Below, one piece after another: positions 14,201 through 25,770 of a DNA stretch of 64,000 bases. Location: contig JAUIRK010001041.1 in NCBI GenBank assembly GCA_030549495.1, positions 1,612,001 to 1,676,000 of the forward strand. Direction: 5' to 3'. Made by a program: the position numbers and the translations under genes. The stretch comes from Nectonema munidae (lineage: Eukaryota; Nematomorpha; Nectonematoida; Nectonematidae). A model generated the notes under the pieces. It saw only the letters and a list, made by a program, of their open reading frames with translations, was not told where the DNA came from and did no database searches. How positions within the stretch are numbered: position 1 is the stretch's first letter; each line of letters opens with the position of its first letter.

Positions 14201-17200
14201 TTGCTAGCAAATTTTTTGAAAGATCACTATCAATAAGTCAAAGCACAGAACAAGATGATCAAATGAATGATATTTTGCCACTTTTTTCTGCTACGAATTT
14301 GATTCGTGATTTCGATGAAGTTGCTAAGGAGAAGAGATTTCAAGTTTCTTGAAATCGGAAGAGAAAAGTTTAGATTTTAAATACTTTTCAAATAATTTAT
14401 TCACTTTTTGATGACTTTAATTGTGATTATATGCATCTTATCCATTCCTCAGTTTTTTTTAATAATATTTGACATCGGGATTTCCAGTGATTTGATTTTT
14501 TGACTTCTGTATTCTAAGATTTTTCTTTTATCAAAATTTTTTATCTACAATCTTAAAATATTTCCAAAATTATTTATATTGGAAAAAATGTATAATTTTT
14601 TAAATCAATTAGAGTTAGACAAATACATTTATAACAATAGTATAAGTCAAAAAATAGTTCAATTTTTTATTTTGTTTTGTTTATTTTTTTAGGGGTTGAA
14701 AGTAGTTTTGCACTACATTTAAAGTTCCCTTATAGGTTGAATGTTAAATATTCGACTTTTTTTATAAATATTTTTTGTAACTTTTTTTTTTGAAGAGGCT
14801 TCTTTACTACTGTATGTCTGGATATCCATTCTTAGAGAACAAATGAACATCATAATCTATTTATTTCATGAATATATTCTTAAAATGATCACATAATAAA
14901 AATTGAAATTTTAAGTTGAAAAATCTTTTTCAGGTTGAATCGGGTTAAACTAAGCATTACTTAAACGTATCTAATATGAAGTTTTATACGTTCATATTAT
15001 TTGAGTGGTGCGCAGACTGAATATAAATTAACATTTTGGTGATTAAAATGAATAAAAAAATTTATGAAAAAAAAATATAAAAATTTTTAAATTTTTTGGT
15101 TAGGTATGTGTATAGTTAGTATAGCAACAAATTTTAGACACATTGAGAAAAATAAAATATTCGCTTGCAAAATTCTTGAGAAATTGTAAACAGTGATGAA
15201 CACACCCTTCTAACTAGTGTTCTTGAATTTTAGTCTTTTTTGTGTTCCTTGGAATTTACGCGAAAATTATTAGTTCCCAGGAATCAATTATTTTTTAATC
15301 TTGCTTCAAAAATGTTGGCAAGTCAAAATATGGGATTAAGAAATAAAAAGGTACATTTCCAATAAAAAATTTATTGCGAGCACAATGTATTCAAATAAAT
15401 GAATGTTAATCGGAAGGATTTCAAAAGTGTTCCTTATAATATATATGAATAAAAGATAACGAGATTATGAAAGGAATTTTTATAGCTTTTATGGGGAAAT
15501 AGGCTAAATACTATGAACGTTTTTGTAGTGATACGAAATGCTTTAAGTATAGAGTAAGAAGGTTCTAAATAGCATTATGGATGTATTTTTAACGATAAAA
15601 ATCAAATCAAAGTGAATTATTTTATCTTTTAAACAATCAAACGAAAAATTGATATTATAAAGTTGATTGAAAAACTTTCACTCTGAATTAGATCATTTAA
15701 TCAGCTAGATTCTAGGCGTATTGCAAAAAATTCACTCTCTTGGACATTATTATTCACTAAATTCATTCTTAAATTTTGTGCTTTTATGCCTCCTTTGTCT
15801 TTTGCGAATTGCATTTTTAGTTAGATTAGTTTCAGCGCCAAATAAGATGCCAACGCTTAAGTTTTGAGAGAAATAGCGGATTATATGTTATTATTATTAT
15901 TGTTGTGCATTCAATAAGTTTCTCATTATAAATAAAAGCCTTATAATTTCAGACACTTCTCTAATTTAATAATTGTCCTAATGAGACATAAAATTCATTT
16001 TTGTTGTAAAGAACGCCAAGATATTTTTACAACTGCTCGCTTGTGTTGAGAAAATATGCCATTATGCTCTACAACGCTGACAAAAGAGATAATTGCTTTC
16101 AAAAGTCAATAAATAAGAAAAATTGATTTATATATTATATATATATTGTATGAATTTTTCAGAAAGTTTAAGTATTTTATATTTATCTCACATAGTGTCG
16201 GGCCTTGGTGGCATGGTGTTTAAACCCCAGAGATTTCATTCCCAAGATCTCGGGTTCGATTCCCGATGTAACCGGAATAGAATTTCTGTCGTTTTAATAA
16301 ATATCATAATGATATTAATTTGAATATGCAATTTATTATATTCCTTTATTTCAAAACTTTTGTACTTTCATTCTATTTTCACATAACAGCACGATATGAT
16401 AGATAAGTGGCATGCATTGGCTGCTTGCTATAAAATTTTTCCTATAAACTCAAAAGTTGACGAGTTACTATTTGACATCTTAGTATACTCTGTTTAAAGT
16501 TTTAAGGAATGCTTAGATTTTAGTTTTGTCGGCCTTGTTTTTCAATGCAATATTATATACTGATTTTCATTTCTTTGAGCACTGAGGTTACGCGTGCCCT
16601 CAATTCGTTAACAGTCATAAATTTTCTTTGAATACACCCTGGTTTTGCTTCTCAATATGCATACACCCTTGATCAGGAGCTATCACGTGTCGAACCCATG
16701 TTAGTAGAATTTGAATAGGCGTGAATGCCAAGTGTTATTTTTTTTAGTTATATTTTTGATAAATTTATAACTTACGTGTATCTAAAAAATCTTCAAAGTA
16801 TTATTAGCGACAAGTCATTTATCTTTAAATGTATTTTAAATTCTTGTCCACACTATTTTATATCATCTCTTGTAGCTGAATCATTTGTTAACAAGGTAAT
16901 TCATCTTGGAGCATCATCTTTTCCAAACTTTTAATGAAATAGATAAATTTTCATCAATTGATTACAGTTTTCAAAAAAAATTAAATGCTCACGCCAAATA
17001 CGATTTTTCAATCTTTTTTATAATGAAACCTAAAAGAAGAATAAAAAATCTGAAGAACTGCTTTGAATTGATACCACATTTGTCGCATTCTATTGAGACT
17101 AGTTTGCATTTTTTGAACTTCTCCATCTTTTTGGAGTTATTTTGATAAATCTCTATCTTTATTCAAAGAAGACAGGCTTCTTGTGGATGAAATACGACGA

Positions 17201-18586
17201 TACTTCATACATTTTATGTATTTAAAAATATTTCTTGACAACTAGCCCAAATAGGGGTATTTAATTGTTCTTTTTGGGAAATAAAATTCTTGCTGACAAT
17301 AAGGACTTATTATGCGTACGTAAAACGCATACTGAGAAAGCTCTTTGAGCGATATTTTCCAGCATAACACTTCGCCGAGCGGTATTTCACACCTTAAAAT
17401 TAAATTTCCGATCAATTTCGTGTATAGCAACTTAAAAATAGTACAAAAAATATATTTTTGCATAACTTTTTGTTTATTTCCAATTAACAATCTATACATC
17501 TATTTCCTCCATTTTTAAAGAAATTTCAGTTATGAAAGATATTCTTCATACTTTCACAATAAAATTTATTAAAAAATGGGAAATATATCTTAATTCATTT
17601 ATACACAACATTCTATGTAATTTTAAAAAGTGAAAATAATGAAAATCATTTTAATTTTGGATAAAAATAAAATGAAAAGATAATAAAAAAATTACTTTTT
17701 GAAAAACTTAATTATATAATTAAAAATTTAGTTTTTCAAGTAGTCATAAAGTATAAAATTTATAGAGAATATATTTGTATAAATGGTAGAAATAACTGAA
17801 TAACTTCTAACTGAATTATTTGATTTAAAAATTTGTTTTTAAAGTAATGTTGCTAAATTTTTCTTTTTGTTTTCCTGGAAGAATTATTGATAATGATTTA
17901 TTTTTTAACCTTACCTCAAGACTGCGAAAAAAATGATTAAGGAATAAAAAAGTAAATTTCCAATAAAAAATTTATTACGATCACAAAATATCTAAATAAA
18001 TGAAATCAATATGAAAGATCGTAAAATTGATCTGTATACTTTGTACGATAAATACTATGAAAGTTTTCTTAACGATACAGATTTCTTATCGATGATGTAA
18101 GTATATATTGAAAGAAAGAATTTAAAAATGTTAAAAACTTTCATTTTTAAAAATAAACCTTTCTTTTTTTTTTTTTTTTATTAATTTTACTTCTTAAAAA
18201 ATCAAATGAAATATTGATAAATTCTAGGAATCAAATATATTACTGAGAGAAAAAAGTATCATAAATCAGTGCGAGATCTCGGAAAAGATGCAAAAAACAC
18301 TAATTTGATGAGCGCTATCATGTTAGGCTAATTTTTGAATTTTGTTTAATTTTGATTTTTTTAAGAAAATAGGGAAGAAAAAAATTTTGTTTGGGTGTAT
18401 AAATTGAAAGTAGACGACGAAGAATTTATTGGTCCTCACACAACGAAAGAAATGAAGGAAATTGTGGCGTGGAAAGAAGGAGAAGAAATTTTTGTCGCAA
18501 AAAGTCTAGCATCAGATGCATCAAATTTTCAACACGACGCAAACTTTTACTCCTCTAAACGGATTGACTTTGACTTGTACAATTGA
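2268..18586 (+). CDS. CD2BP2: CD2BP2/LIN1-like U5 snRNP protein with C-terminal GYF-like domain
   Basis: Homologue of the U5 snRNP 52K protein (CD2 tail-binding protein 2; yeast LIN1), a nuclear spliceosome-assembly factor whose GYF domain binds proline-rich ligands. Exons with consensus junctions and agreeing phases: 2268-2270 (start codon only, tentative), 2635-2878, 5273-5408, 6466-6586, 6645-6795, 7496-7621, 9355-9450 and 18366-18586, giving 365 residues against about 341 in human. Landmarks in order are KRRRVAF, the acidic LDSDEDDEDNDE, IKITPFNLEDDE, NWMDEIDW, IKPKETVSQALQRFG, the GYF-like region (residues about 293-365, WVYKLKVDDEEFIGPH) and terminal SSKRIDFDLYN. The Gly-Tyr-Phe tripeptide itself is not recognisable; the sequence there reads IVAWKEGEEIFVAK. 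Identity is firm. The first exon is the weakest point, because frame +1 has an in-frame TAG just before 2635, so a spliced start is needed. Confidence 0.9.
3670..4080 (+). mobile_element. Truncated hAT MITE, same family as the one at 47.05 kb
   Basis: From AGTCCATGGAAATTCTA to the terminal GGTTGGGAACCACTG this stretch follows the complete element at 47049-47594 almost base for base, with an internal poly-A/AAAG-rich block missing. The first 35-40 bases, including the left CAGTGGTTCCCAACC terminus, are absent, so it is a 5'-truncated copy. It lies in the intron between exons 2 and 3 of the CD2BP2-like gene. Non-coding; it would need a hAT transposase supplied elsewhere. Confidence 0.85.
4081..7495. 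other. Introns of the CD2BP2-like gene without further elements
   Basis: Apart from exons 5273-5408, 6466-6586 and 6645-6795, this stretch is AT-rich intron. Around 4265-4335 there is a run of variants of GATTCTGATTA, also seen at 3600-3660, which looks like degenerate low-complexity sequence. A short palindrome ATGACAC/GTGTCAT sits near 5141-5164. Nothing else was recognised. Confidence 0.4.
7900..8260 (-). mobile_element. LINE reverse-transcriptase fragment (CR1/Jockey-like)
   Basis: Read on the minus strand, pieces of a non-LTR reverse transcriptase are visible: NQFAYKNHRSTEWLLL near 8220-8258, then LNPQSAFVTIDRLLYTRF (equivalent of the LDLSAAFDTIDH motif) and KPQDSVLGPIFFNIYI near 7945-7990 (equivalent of GVPQGSVLGPLLFLIYINDL). 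Frames change between the pieces and the catalytic YADD block was not found, so this is a dead fragment. It lies antisense in the intron between exons 7496-7621 and 9355-9450 of the CD2BP2-like gene. Confidence 0.75.
9003..9119. mobile_element. Small palindromic MITE
   Basis: Perfect 19-bp inverted repeats GTTCACAAATGATGTCAAC (9010-9028) and its complement (9094-9112) bound a short AT-rich centre. The similarity extends a few bases outward (GGAGC and GGATT) and TA/TTA flanks both sides. Non-coding, about 115 bp. The superfamily is not certain; TA flanks would suit a mariner-like or other TA-targeting element. It lies in the intron before exon 9355-9450 of the CD2BP2-like gene. Confidence 0.75.
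10646..10737 (+). repeat. Six-copy 14-17 bp tandem repeat inside the Phantom terminus
   Basis: Six imperfect units on the pattern GACAANTGCCCGA follow one another just inside the low-coordinate end of the Phantom element, with spacers of 1-4 bases. Remains of the same words (GACAG, AATTGCC, AAGT) occur inverted at the other end near 12625-12655. Terminal arrays like this are commonly transposase-binding sites; that role is inferred here. Confidence 0.8.
12121..12398. mobile_element. hAT MITE with intact 8-bp target duplication
   Basis: 278-bp non-coding element with matching ends CAGTGGCGGATCCAG and CTGGATCCGCCACTG, followed inwards by long G and C runs. It is flanked on both sides by the 8-mer ATACTTTC (12113-12120 and 12399-12406), the hAT signature, so it inserted whole. 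Its termini match those of the 3.4-kb hAT at 35752-39154, which is a candidate relative of the element that mobilised it. It is nested in the Phantom element. Confidence 0.92.
12828..12968. mobile_element. piggyBac-type MITE
   Basis: TTAA followed by CCCATTTACGCCCAA on the left, and TTGGCCTTAAATGGG on the right followed by TTATTAA. The two 15-mers pair with about two mismatches. TTAA flanks and CCC/GGG ends are diagnostic of piggyBac. The interior (about 110 bp) is non-coding and has two copies of ATCGTCTGC. A related single end appears at about 39422 (TTAACCCATTT) with ACGCAGACG nearby. Confidence 0.75.
13453..13743 (+). other. Unrecognised open frame in the last CD2BP2 intron
   Basis: A 96-codon open frame beginning MCDGYKIELEERGQTL, with hydrophilic composition (SKNNHNIDDTTISQCQ) and ending in a Cys-rich KKCASCNCRILKF. 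It has no known domain and no obvious splice sites. The neighbouring DNA is all transposon remnants, so it is most likely part of one, but no family was recognised. Confidence 0.2.
13980..14352 (+). mobile_element. hAT transposase C-terminal remnant (GTF2IRD2/SCAND3-like)
   Basis: Two overlapping frames give SDFQRKITDLQCGCDEKQLF and then IVCVFASKFFERSLSISQ, NDILPLFSATNLIRDFDEVA. This order matches the end of hAT proteins of the GTF2IRD2/SCAND3 type (consensus LQCDxxLK, then LCExxFSxMK, then HLxxILRIATxxxxPDFDxLA). A frame change separates the two pieces and the rest of the transposase is missing. The segment at 13855-13890 (GGCGTCAAACATACGGCT) resembles terminal DNA of such elements. Confidence 0.6.
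16195..16310 (+). mobile_element. tRNA-derived SINE
   Basis: A pol III B box GGTTCGATTCC (16253-16263) lies about 44 bases after an A-box-like TGGCATGGTGT (16209-16219). Unlike a true tRNA gene, there is no pairing acceptor stem and the sequence runs on without an early T-tract. It fits a SINE head inside the last intron of the CD2BP2-like gene. It differs from the SINE family at 20.3 and 30.3 kb. Confidence 0.6.
16750..17140 (-). mobile_element. Possible hAT transposase remnant
   Basis: On the minus strand, KFGKDDAPR, ITLLTNDSATRDDIK and EFKIHLKINDLSLIIL lie in an order resembling the IPLSNDTVSRRIDDM region of ZBED/GTF2IRD2-type hAT proteins. Stops interrupt the frame and no other conserved block was seen, so the call is weak. 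Confidence 0.25.
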
Positions 18587-18672
18587 CATATGCATTTGTT
18601 CTTGTAAATATTATTCCTCTTGTAATTTACCTCTTTCTGAGTGTCTTCCTAATGATAATAATTTTTAATGTA

Positions 18673-18678
18673 AATAAA
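18673..18678 (+). promoter_or_regulatory. Poly(A) signal of the CD2BP2-like gene
   Basis: AATAAA about 87 bases after the TGA stop at 18584-18586, the expected place for 3'-end processing of this transcript. Confidence 0.6.
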
Positions 18679-20335
18679 CTCACTAATATATCATTATTAA
18701 TTCTTTTGTTTTTCAATAACCTATCCTTTACTTATTTATAATTAGGTCATCTCGTTTAATTACATCATATCTGTTTGTTGAAGTGAAATGAAGGCCTTTC
18801 TGATGTTCAAAATTGAACATTAATAAAACAAGAATTTTAACAATTTTACGCAAACAATTTACTTTAATTTGCACAAATCATAATGAAGAAGGTCGTTGTT
18901 CTACTGAGCTTAGATGTGAATCAAATGAATATTATTTTTTATTTTTATCTATATTTCATTCATTGAAGTTGTAATAAAAAATAGATTTTACACGTATACT
19001 ATTATCATCAATAATTTCTTCTTTAAAATTCAAACAATAAAACTTATACAAAAACCCGCGAATAATGGAAGCAGTTGACGGGTTGAATAGGAAAATGTTA
19101 GAGGTCGATATTTTGATTGGCTAAAATAAATAAAAAAAATTTACTTGTTCAAGATATAAATAGGTAGAGAGCTATACCCAAAAAATGAGAATTTTTAGTC
19201 CATACGAATTTTGATTTTAACCATTTGTTGTCATCTACTGCTTTTCACTAACATATGAAATATTTTTTCTTCACACCTCTATATAATGCTGTTATATTCT
19301 TCCGCTAGGTGTAGGTAAGCAGGCACTGAGGATAGTAAAAATAAGATTTGATAAGAAAAAGGCTGCAGGAAGGTTGCAATAGGAAAATGTGGATATCATA
19401 CAGAAAATGCACACATATTTATATGGAGTTTTAAGCGTATTCAAATTAGCCTAATTAAAACATGTGCAGCAATATTCAAATAGGTCAGAACATTGAAATT
19501 TGAATATACAATAAATAAGTGGAATATTGACAATGGAATTTGAATGAACAAAAGACAAAACAATGTTGATAACTCGTGTGCGAGTTTAACGTCATCCATA
19601 ACAAAAAACGTTAAGCAACAATCTGGGTTATTATATTTTCTTAGGGTGTCCTTTCACAATAATGAATTCAGACATTAAAAAATATGCACTGTTTATAAAA
19701 AAAATCCTTACTATTATAAGTTTTTTTATATTTGGGATATTTTATTCAAAATCTATTTTATTTAATAAGATATTACGATAAAACAGCCAGTTTATTGGTT
19801 AGATCATTAATTAGAATGCTAGTTTGTTTGGATTAGGGTTTTCCAAGCTAAGCCCACATCGTTAAAGTGCGTGGTAAAATATTAAAGCTGGCTTATAGCA
19901 AAATTATAATATTTATATCTACATGTAAAATATTTGAGCAATTGAGAAATTGAAGCTTTAAGTCAGTATATAGAAAAATATTAGAGAAATATCTAAAAAT
20001 TGGAAAAGCCTTTAAAATTTAAGTTGGCCTTGATAAACTGAATCAATAAGTTTTACCAATACCATATTATAACGATAATCTTATTGCAAGGTTATTAGGT
20101 GTCTCAAAAATAAAGAAAGTAAATAATTTTTTTACACTCATCGTTCTGTCGTTCCAAATACCGTAAGATGTAGAATATGTGATTGATGCAAATTTTATTG
20201 AATTTGGATTTTTTTTGAATTTATTTCTCTCTCATTTTGTATATTCAAAATGTTTGTCTTATTTTGTTTATTCAAAATAATATAAATGTTTAAAGTCAAT
20301 TTTTACTTGAAACTAATCCTTTTTTTTCAATTATA
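18679..20335. other. Intergenic, nothing recognised
   Basis: AT-rich sequence between the poly(A) signal of the CD2BP2-like gene and a SINE. No coding remnant, terminal inverted repeat or RNA gene was recognised. Confidence 0.4.
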
Positions 20336-20339
20336 CATA

Positions 20340-20515
20340 AGTAAGTAACTTTGGTTAGATGCTTGCTGGGTTGCGATAACACTAGATCGTGTGTTCGATC
20401 CCGCAACAAACTTCCTTTCTTCATAGTTCGATACAAGCAACGTAAGTGTGCCTTCTCGATGAAAACAACCCTATGGTACCTTTACTGCTACTTACAAAAA
20501 TAAGTAAAAACTATA
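20340..20515 (+). mobile_element. tRNA-derived SINE, copy 1
   Basis: The head TTGGTTAGATGCTTGCTGGG and B-box-like GTGTTCGATCCC (20391-20402) are followed by a body with CATAGTTCGATACAAGC and CCTTCTCGATGAAAAC, ending about CTATGGTACCTTTACTG. The same order of blocks recurs in reverse complement at 30283-30440 and, much diverged, at 48430-48610. It is therefore a repeated family with a tRNA-type promoter. Confidence 0.85.
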
Positions 20516-23000
20516 ATGTTTAGAAAATTTAATTTCAGCTTCAAATGTTTAAATATATTAACCGCAACTAGAAAAAAATGGGTGTTAAAATTTTTTTTTC
20601 TTTATTTTTAGGCCTGTACGTATCTGTGTGTGTGTGCATAATTCTATGTTTCGTGTCTTAGCCGTCGAAATATTAAAAGTGTTTTATAAAAGGCATAATA
20701 TAGTTACCATGGAAAAATGACAAGGAAATCTTTAAGGAAAACCTTGTTTCTCATTGAGATATTTTTGTGGGCCAAAAAAACTCTTCAAAAAGTGGGCCAA
20801 ATATAATTTCTGAAGCACTGAATTGATTAGTTTAATACATAAATCTATTTCTTATAGAAGAAATATTTATCACTTTAAATATTTTTGTAGCACAAATCAA
20901 AGAGAATGCCTTTTCTTCAAAATCTCCCATTTTTGTATCAGCTTATGCTGGAACAATGAGAAAAGATATTTTTAATTGAAGAATATAAAGGCTCAAATAT
21001 CACACTTTCAATTTAAATTGAATAAAAAATCATTTTCACCTTTGTTTAATAAGTAATACCTTTTTTAAGGCATGAAATCAAAGTTAGCATAATTCTTCTC
21101 AAAATCCAATCACGTAAATAAGAGGGAACTCCTGTCACTTAAATTGAAAGCGCTATTTATTACAAGGATTCAGTATAAACAATTTAGATCAATCATCAAA
21201 TCACAAGTAAATGCTTTTAATCTAACTAAAGCAATTAGCTATTCATTGCATAGCAAAATTGTGAAACTTAATTGCCATGCAAATGTAGTAGTCATTCTTT
21301 CTCGTTTTGTGAAACCTCTTTGGCTTCAGCATTTTATATGAATTAAGCTTTTGGATTTAACTAACATTAATAATAATAACACACGACCTGTTTTAAGCGC
21401 GACAACCTGAAAGGACTTAGGCGCTCACTTAACGAGACATCGATAAAGAGTATTGATCTTTTTAATTAAAATTTTGTTGATATTTATTTTTAAATATTTT
21501 GCCCAAAATAAGTATAAAAAATGCGAATGAAATAAAAAAAAGTTTGCAAAATTTTTTACTGATATAAAATAATCAATCATTAGACCATAATGATTTTACC
21601 TTACTCAAATAAAAAGCCAATCAATGGTAAAACTCAAAAAAAATTTTAGCTTTCCAGAAATTCCAAAGCTTAAGAAATTGAACAAACTTTTGATTCTGAT
21701 TTGCCAGCCCTACTTTTATTAGTATCATCTTCAAGATTCCTTACCATTGTCATTTCTTTCATCATTAGGTCGAGAGCAAAAGATTTTGTGCAGGTTGATG
21801 TGAATCTATTAAAGTTTTTGAAGTATGTAAATATTTGTGAATTTGATAAAATTCTTCATCACTTTTTTTAAAAACATAAATAGTATACAATTGAATTTTT
21901 AAATACAAATATACATTGCGATATCTATATCCACATTGCTTACATCTACACACACAATCAGATATCTTTCTTCTTTCTCTTACGATCATTTTTGCAATCC
22001 TAATGAATGAACCATAACAAAGAACGCTTTCTGTTTTTCCAGACCATTTTTGTATACAACTTCGAAGCTGTCATCATCATAACTTAAATGTTTTTTTAAA
22101 CCAAAAAACGATCTATTTTTCCGTACATATTCACTCTAATGGATTTTATGAACTACATCTTTCATACGTAATCTTAAATATTTTCAGGTTTTTCCGTTTA
22201 TTGCAATTCAAAGAAAACGTTATACAAGACGCAAAAAACAAAGCTGAGACCATCTACTAGGCCAATAAAATTATTATTTTTGAGTAAGCAATTATTAATG
22301 TGTTTTTAAACCTTTTAATGATATTCCCACTTCGAACCAAAATTTGTAAATACCAATTTACTTAAGTTTCCAGATATCCTTAAAATGAAAGTTCCATGTT
22401 TTGTATATAAAAAATTTAAAAAATGGACTTATGGCCGTATTTTCTTTTTTTTACTAATTTCTTATTAAACTAGCCAGCTACAGATAAAAATAAAGAAAAA
22501 AATTATACAGCCTCAAATATATCACATTTGTATCACAAAATAGGTTCAAATGTGTAAAGATGCGTATTTCCAATATCTTTGAAAAGAGATTGCACGTTAT
22601 GTTTTTCCTACCCTCTTTCAACTCCTAATATTTGTATATAATAATAATACAATAATAATTATACCAAAATCACCCTCCTTTATATGACGACAATCTGAGT
22701 GTTTTTAATCTCACGTTTCAACGTCCTCTCAAGCAATTCCCTTATAACTCACTTTCTTCTATGTGTAAGAAATCTTGCATTTTTAAGAAATCTTCTTTCG
22801 CAAATTTTTTTAGAATTTATCAACTCTATCTTTATTAAAAAAAAATAAAAAAATTTATTTACAAGTTCAAATATAAGTATAACAATAGTAGAATAATTAA
22901 AGTGCACAAAAAATGTTTTGCGTGTAATATGACAAATGACAAGCTAATTAGTAAATTGAAGAAAGATGGATAGCCAAAAGGAAAAGTAAGTCTTTATATT
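20516..23000. other. Intergenic, mostly featureless
   Basis: AT-rich DNA. At 20790-20815, GTGGGCCAAATATAATTT followed by CTGAAGCACTG looks like one end of a hAT element, with no partner end seen. Remaining open frames are short and of low-complexity composition. Confidence 0.35.
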
Positions 23001-23004
23001 CAAC

Positions 23005-25154
23005 CATTGTAAACATTCATTATAAGCACTCACCCATATAAGCACACATATCTGAAATCCGATTTATTTTTAGGGTATCTTACATAGAAATTGATCGATA
23101 TAAGCACTGATCGCTATAAGCACGTAGTGTTTAAAGTAAACAAGTTTCACAACTATTCTATTGGATTTTCATCGAATATGACTGTTTATAGTGACAGATT
23201 TTTTGACTTCTCAAAAATACATAGCGCATTTTTGATTTTTTGACTTTTCTAAATATCTTATGCATTTATGCGCGTCTGTTTGAATTAGTCAGCAAAATTT
23301 ATTTAAAACACATGTAAAAACATTAAATCATTCATATTGCTTCAAGCATTCACTAAAAAGCTATCTTGTGTGATTGATAATATCGCTTAGTTAGTAGATG
23401 TGTTTTACATGATTGTTTATAGATCTTTTTGCAGTCACTTTCATTCAATATCGATTTTACTTTGCTTTAGCACAAGTTTGTCTTTGTTGTTACATCCGTT
23501 TTTTTTTATTTCATTTGCTTTCTTGTAAACTTAGAATGTCCAATAAGCGTAAGAACTTTAGCTTTGAATTTAAACTTCAAGTTGTTGATGGACAAAAAAT
23601 TAGTGACATAGCTAAGAAGTATCAAATAAGCCACACTTTAATCAGTAGATGGATTATAAATAAAGAAGATCTTTCTAGAATTAAAATAGAAAATAAAGAT
23701 TTCAAAAGAAAAAGAGCAGGAGTGTTGTCTGAATTAGAAAATTCTTTATATGAATGGTTTTGTTCAATGAGAGAGAAAAATGTGCAAATTTCAGGTCCTC
23801 TTTTGATTGAAAAGGCTAAATTACTTCATAAAGAATTAGCTCAAACTTCTGAGCAAATTCCATTAATTTTTCAACTAGCTGTCTGCAAAGATTCCAGAAA
23901 AGTTTCAATATTGTTTATAAACGTCAACATAGAGAAAAAGAAAGTGCAGATGTAAACGGTGCGGAAGAGTGGAAAACGTTTTTTATTGATGAAATTTTGA
24001 AGAAGTACTCTGAAAGTTGTACATTCAATGCAGATGAAACTGGCATATATTATAGAGCCACGCCAAATGGTACTCTTGCTAGAAAAAATGAAGTCGTCAG
24101 TGGAATTAAAAAAGCAATGAACAGACTCTCTTTATTATAAGGAGCAAACATGTCTGGCTCCGAGAAATTATTCTGGCATGTGATAGGCAAATTTTAAAGT
24201 CCAAGATGCTTTAAAAAACAAAAAAAATAATTTACCTGTTGAATATACGCACAATAAAGCTTCTTATTAGGATGACTAAAGATATTTTTGTGATTAGCTT
24301 TTAAATTTAGATAATAAAATGAAAAGAGAAAAACGAAAATTGCATAATTTATCGATGCCCTGCACATCCAAAAGATCTCAAACCTCGAATATTGAAATGT
24401 ATTTTTTACCTCCCACTACAACTTCAATTATACAGCCTATGGATGCCAGGTATAATACGGAAAGCGCATTACAGAAAGAACTTGATGAAAGACGTCATAG
24501 AGATCGCTTGAATTGTGGACAAGATGAAAACATGGAGAAGGCTGTAAAGTCTGTCACGATACTTCACATTTTACAAAAGTCCTGGAACAGGGTTTCTACT
24601 GAGGTAATTAAAAATTGTTTTCGAAAGTCTTTTGGTTCAAATTTACAGGGCATGGCGTTAATTGAACACCCTGAAAGAACAGATAATGTCGTGGAAGAAC
24701 GTTTTTTAACTTCTGAATATATTGATTGCGATGAAGATTTGGAGTGCTTCGAAACAACGAATGAACTACTTCTGAATGTGGATTCTGATAATGAAAGTGG
24801 AAAAGAAGATGAGGAGAACCTAAAGTATCTCCTATGGAAGACTTACAAATGATGGATGAAATAAAAAAAGTCTACGAACGATGTGGAGTTACAACTATTG
24901 ATTTGAAAAAAGCTCAAAAGTCACTTCAAAACCGCGTAATTGGGAGCAGAAAATTGGGGCATTCTTGAATTGATGAATATTATTTTAAGTAATAAATATA
25001 ACTTTGTTTTAATTTTTTAAAACTCAGCATGTTTTCTACTTATTGACTTAATTATGAATCAACTATAATTTAATAGTTTTCGATGTAAGCACATACTCGA
25101 TATAAGCACATATTCAGCTGGTCCGGTGTAAGTCCTTATATCGAATATTGACTG
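23005..25154 (+). mobile_element. Tigger/pogo-type DNA transposon, broken
   Basis: Codes for a Tigger transposase in several frames from the ATG at 23536. The CENP-B-type helix-turn-helix MSNKRKNFSFEFKLQVVDG with ISDIAKKYQISHTLISRWI comes first. FNADETGIYYRATPNGTLA (first catalytic Asp) follows near 24030, then YFLPPTTTSIIQPMD (third Asp) near 24400, and an acidic tail ends about 24968. Frame changes near 23860 and 24140, and a poorly preserved block around the second Asp, show it is dead. Ends are built from repeats of ATATAAGCAC on the left and the complement of CAGTCAATATTCGATATAAG on the right, ending in CTG followed by TA at 25155-25156, the expected TA target. Confidence 0.9.
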
Positions 25155-25770
25155 TATTTTAAAACTGTTTTGTATTAAAAAAGAATTCTCTCTTTTTTTG
25201 CCGTGTTTAACATTTTTATATTTATATTTGTGTTTGTTGTGTTGAAATTACTTTGATAAAAATAACTCATCATTTTTGTATTAAAAAAGCATTGACAATG
25301 ATTTTGTGATGAAATTTCAAGGGATTTTCGAAAAAATCCGTAAGATTGCTCCATATAGTAAGAGTACTACGAAATACTGTTTTGGAGTCTAGAGCACTGA
25401 CTCTCAACCTTTTTCATTCAATTCCTAATAAACTTTTTGAAGAGTCAACGTTAACACTATTTCCATTCATTTTATTTGTTATATTGAGTTTTCACTACGC
25501 GAGCAAACATTCTTCATCTGTCCCAGTCACCTTACGAAATCTAAGCAATCTCAAAAAGTATTGCTCAGAACTCCTTCTTACCATATAATTCGACTATATT
25601 TTAACTTTCTAAATGTTATCCGTTCAAAAATTTACCATGTTTATTATTTGTTACTTCAACGATTAAGAAAATTTAAGATTGAGTTCAATATGCAAAACAA
25701 AATTTGGAACAAGTGTATGTGTAACAATTTTCTAATGGTCGTATAGAAACACATATGTTAAAATATAACA
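25155..25770. other. Gap with a single hAT-like end
   Basis: GCACTGACTCTCAACCTTTT at about 25396 resembles a hAT terminus (CAGTGGTTCTCAACC). The sequence after it is open for 80 codons, but in the way transposon non-coding ends often are. No partner end was found, so no element limits are given. Confidence 0.25.

Noticed and set aside
16201-16275. Possible tRNA gene with B box GGTTCGATTCC
   Set aside because: No acceptor-stem or anticodon-stem pairing could be drawn and no terminator T-run follows closely; it reads better as a SINE head.
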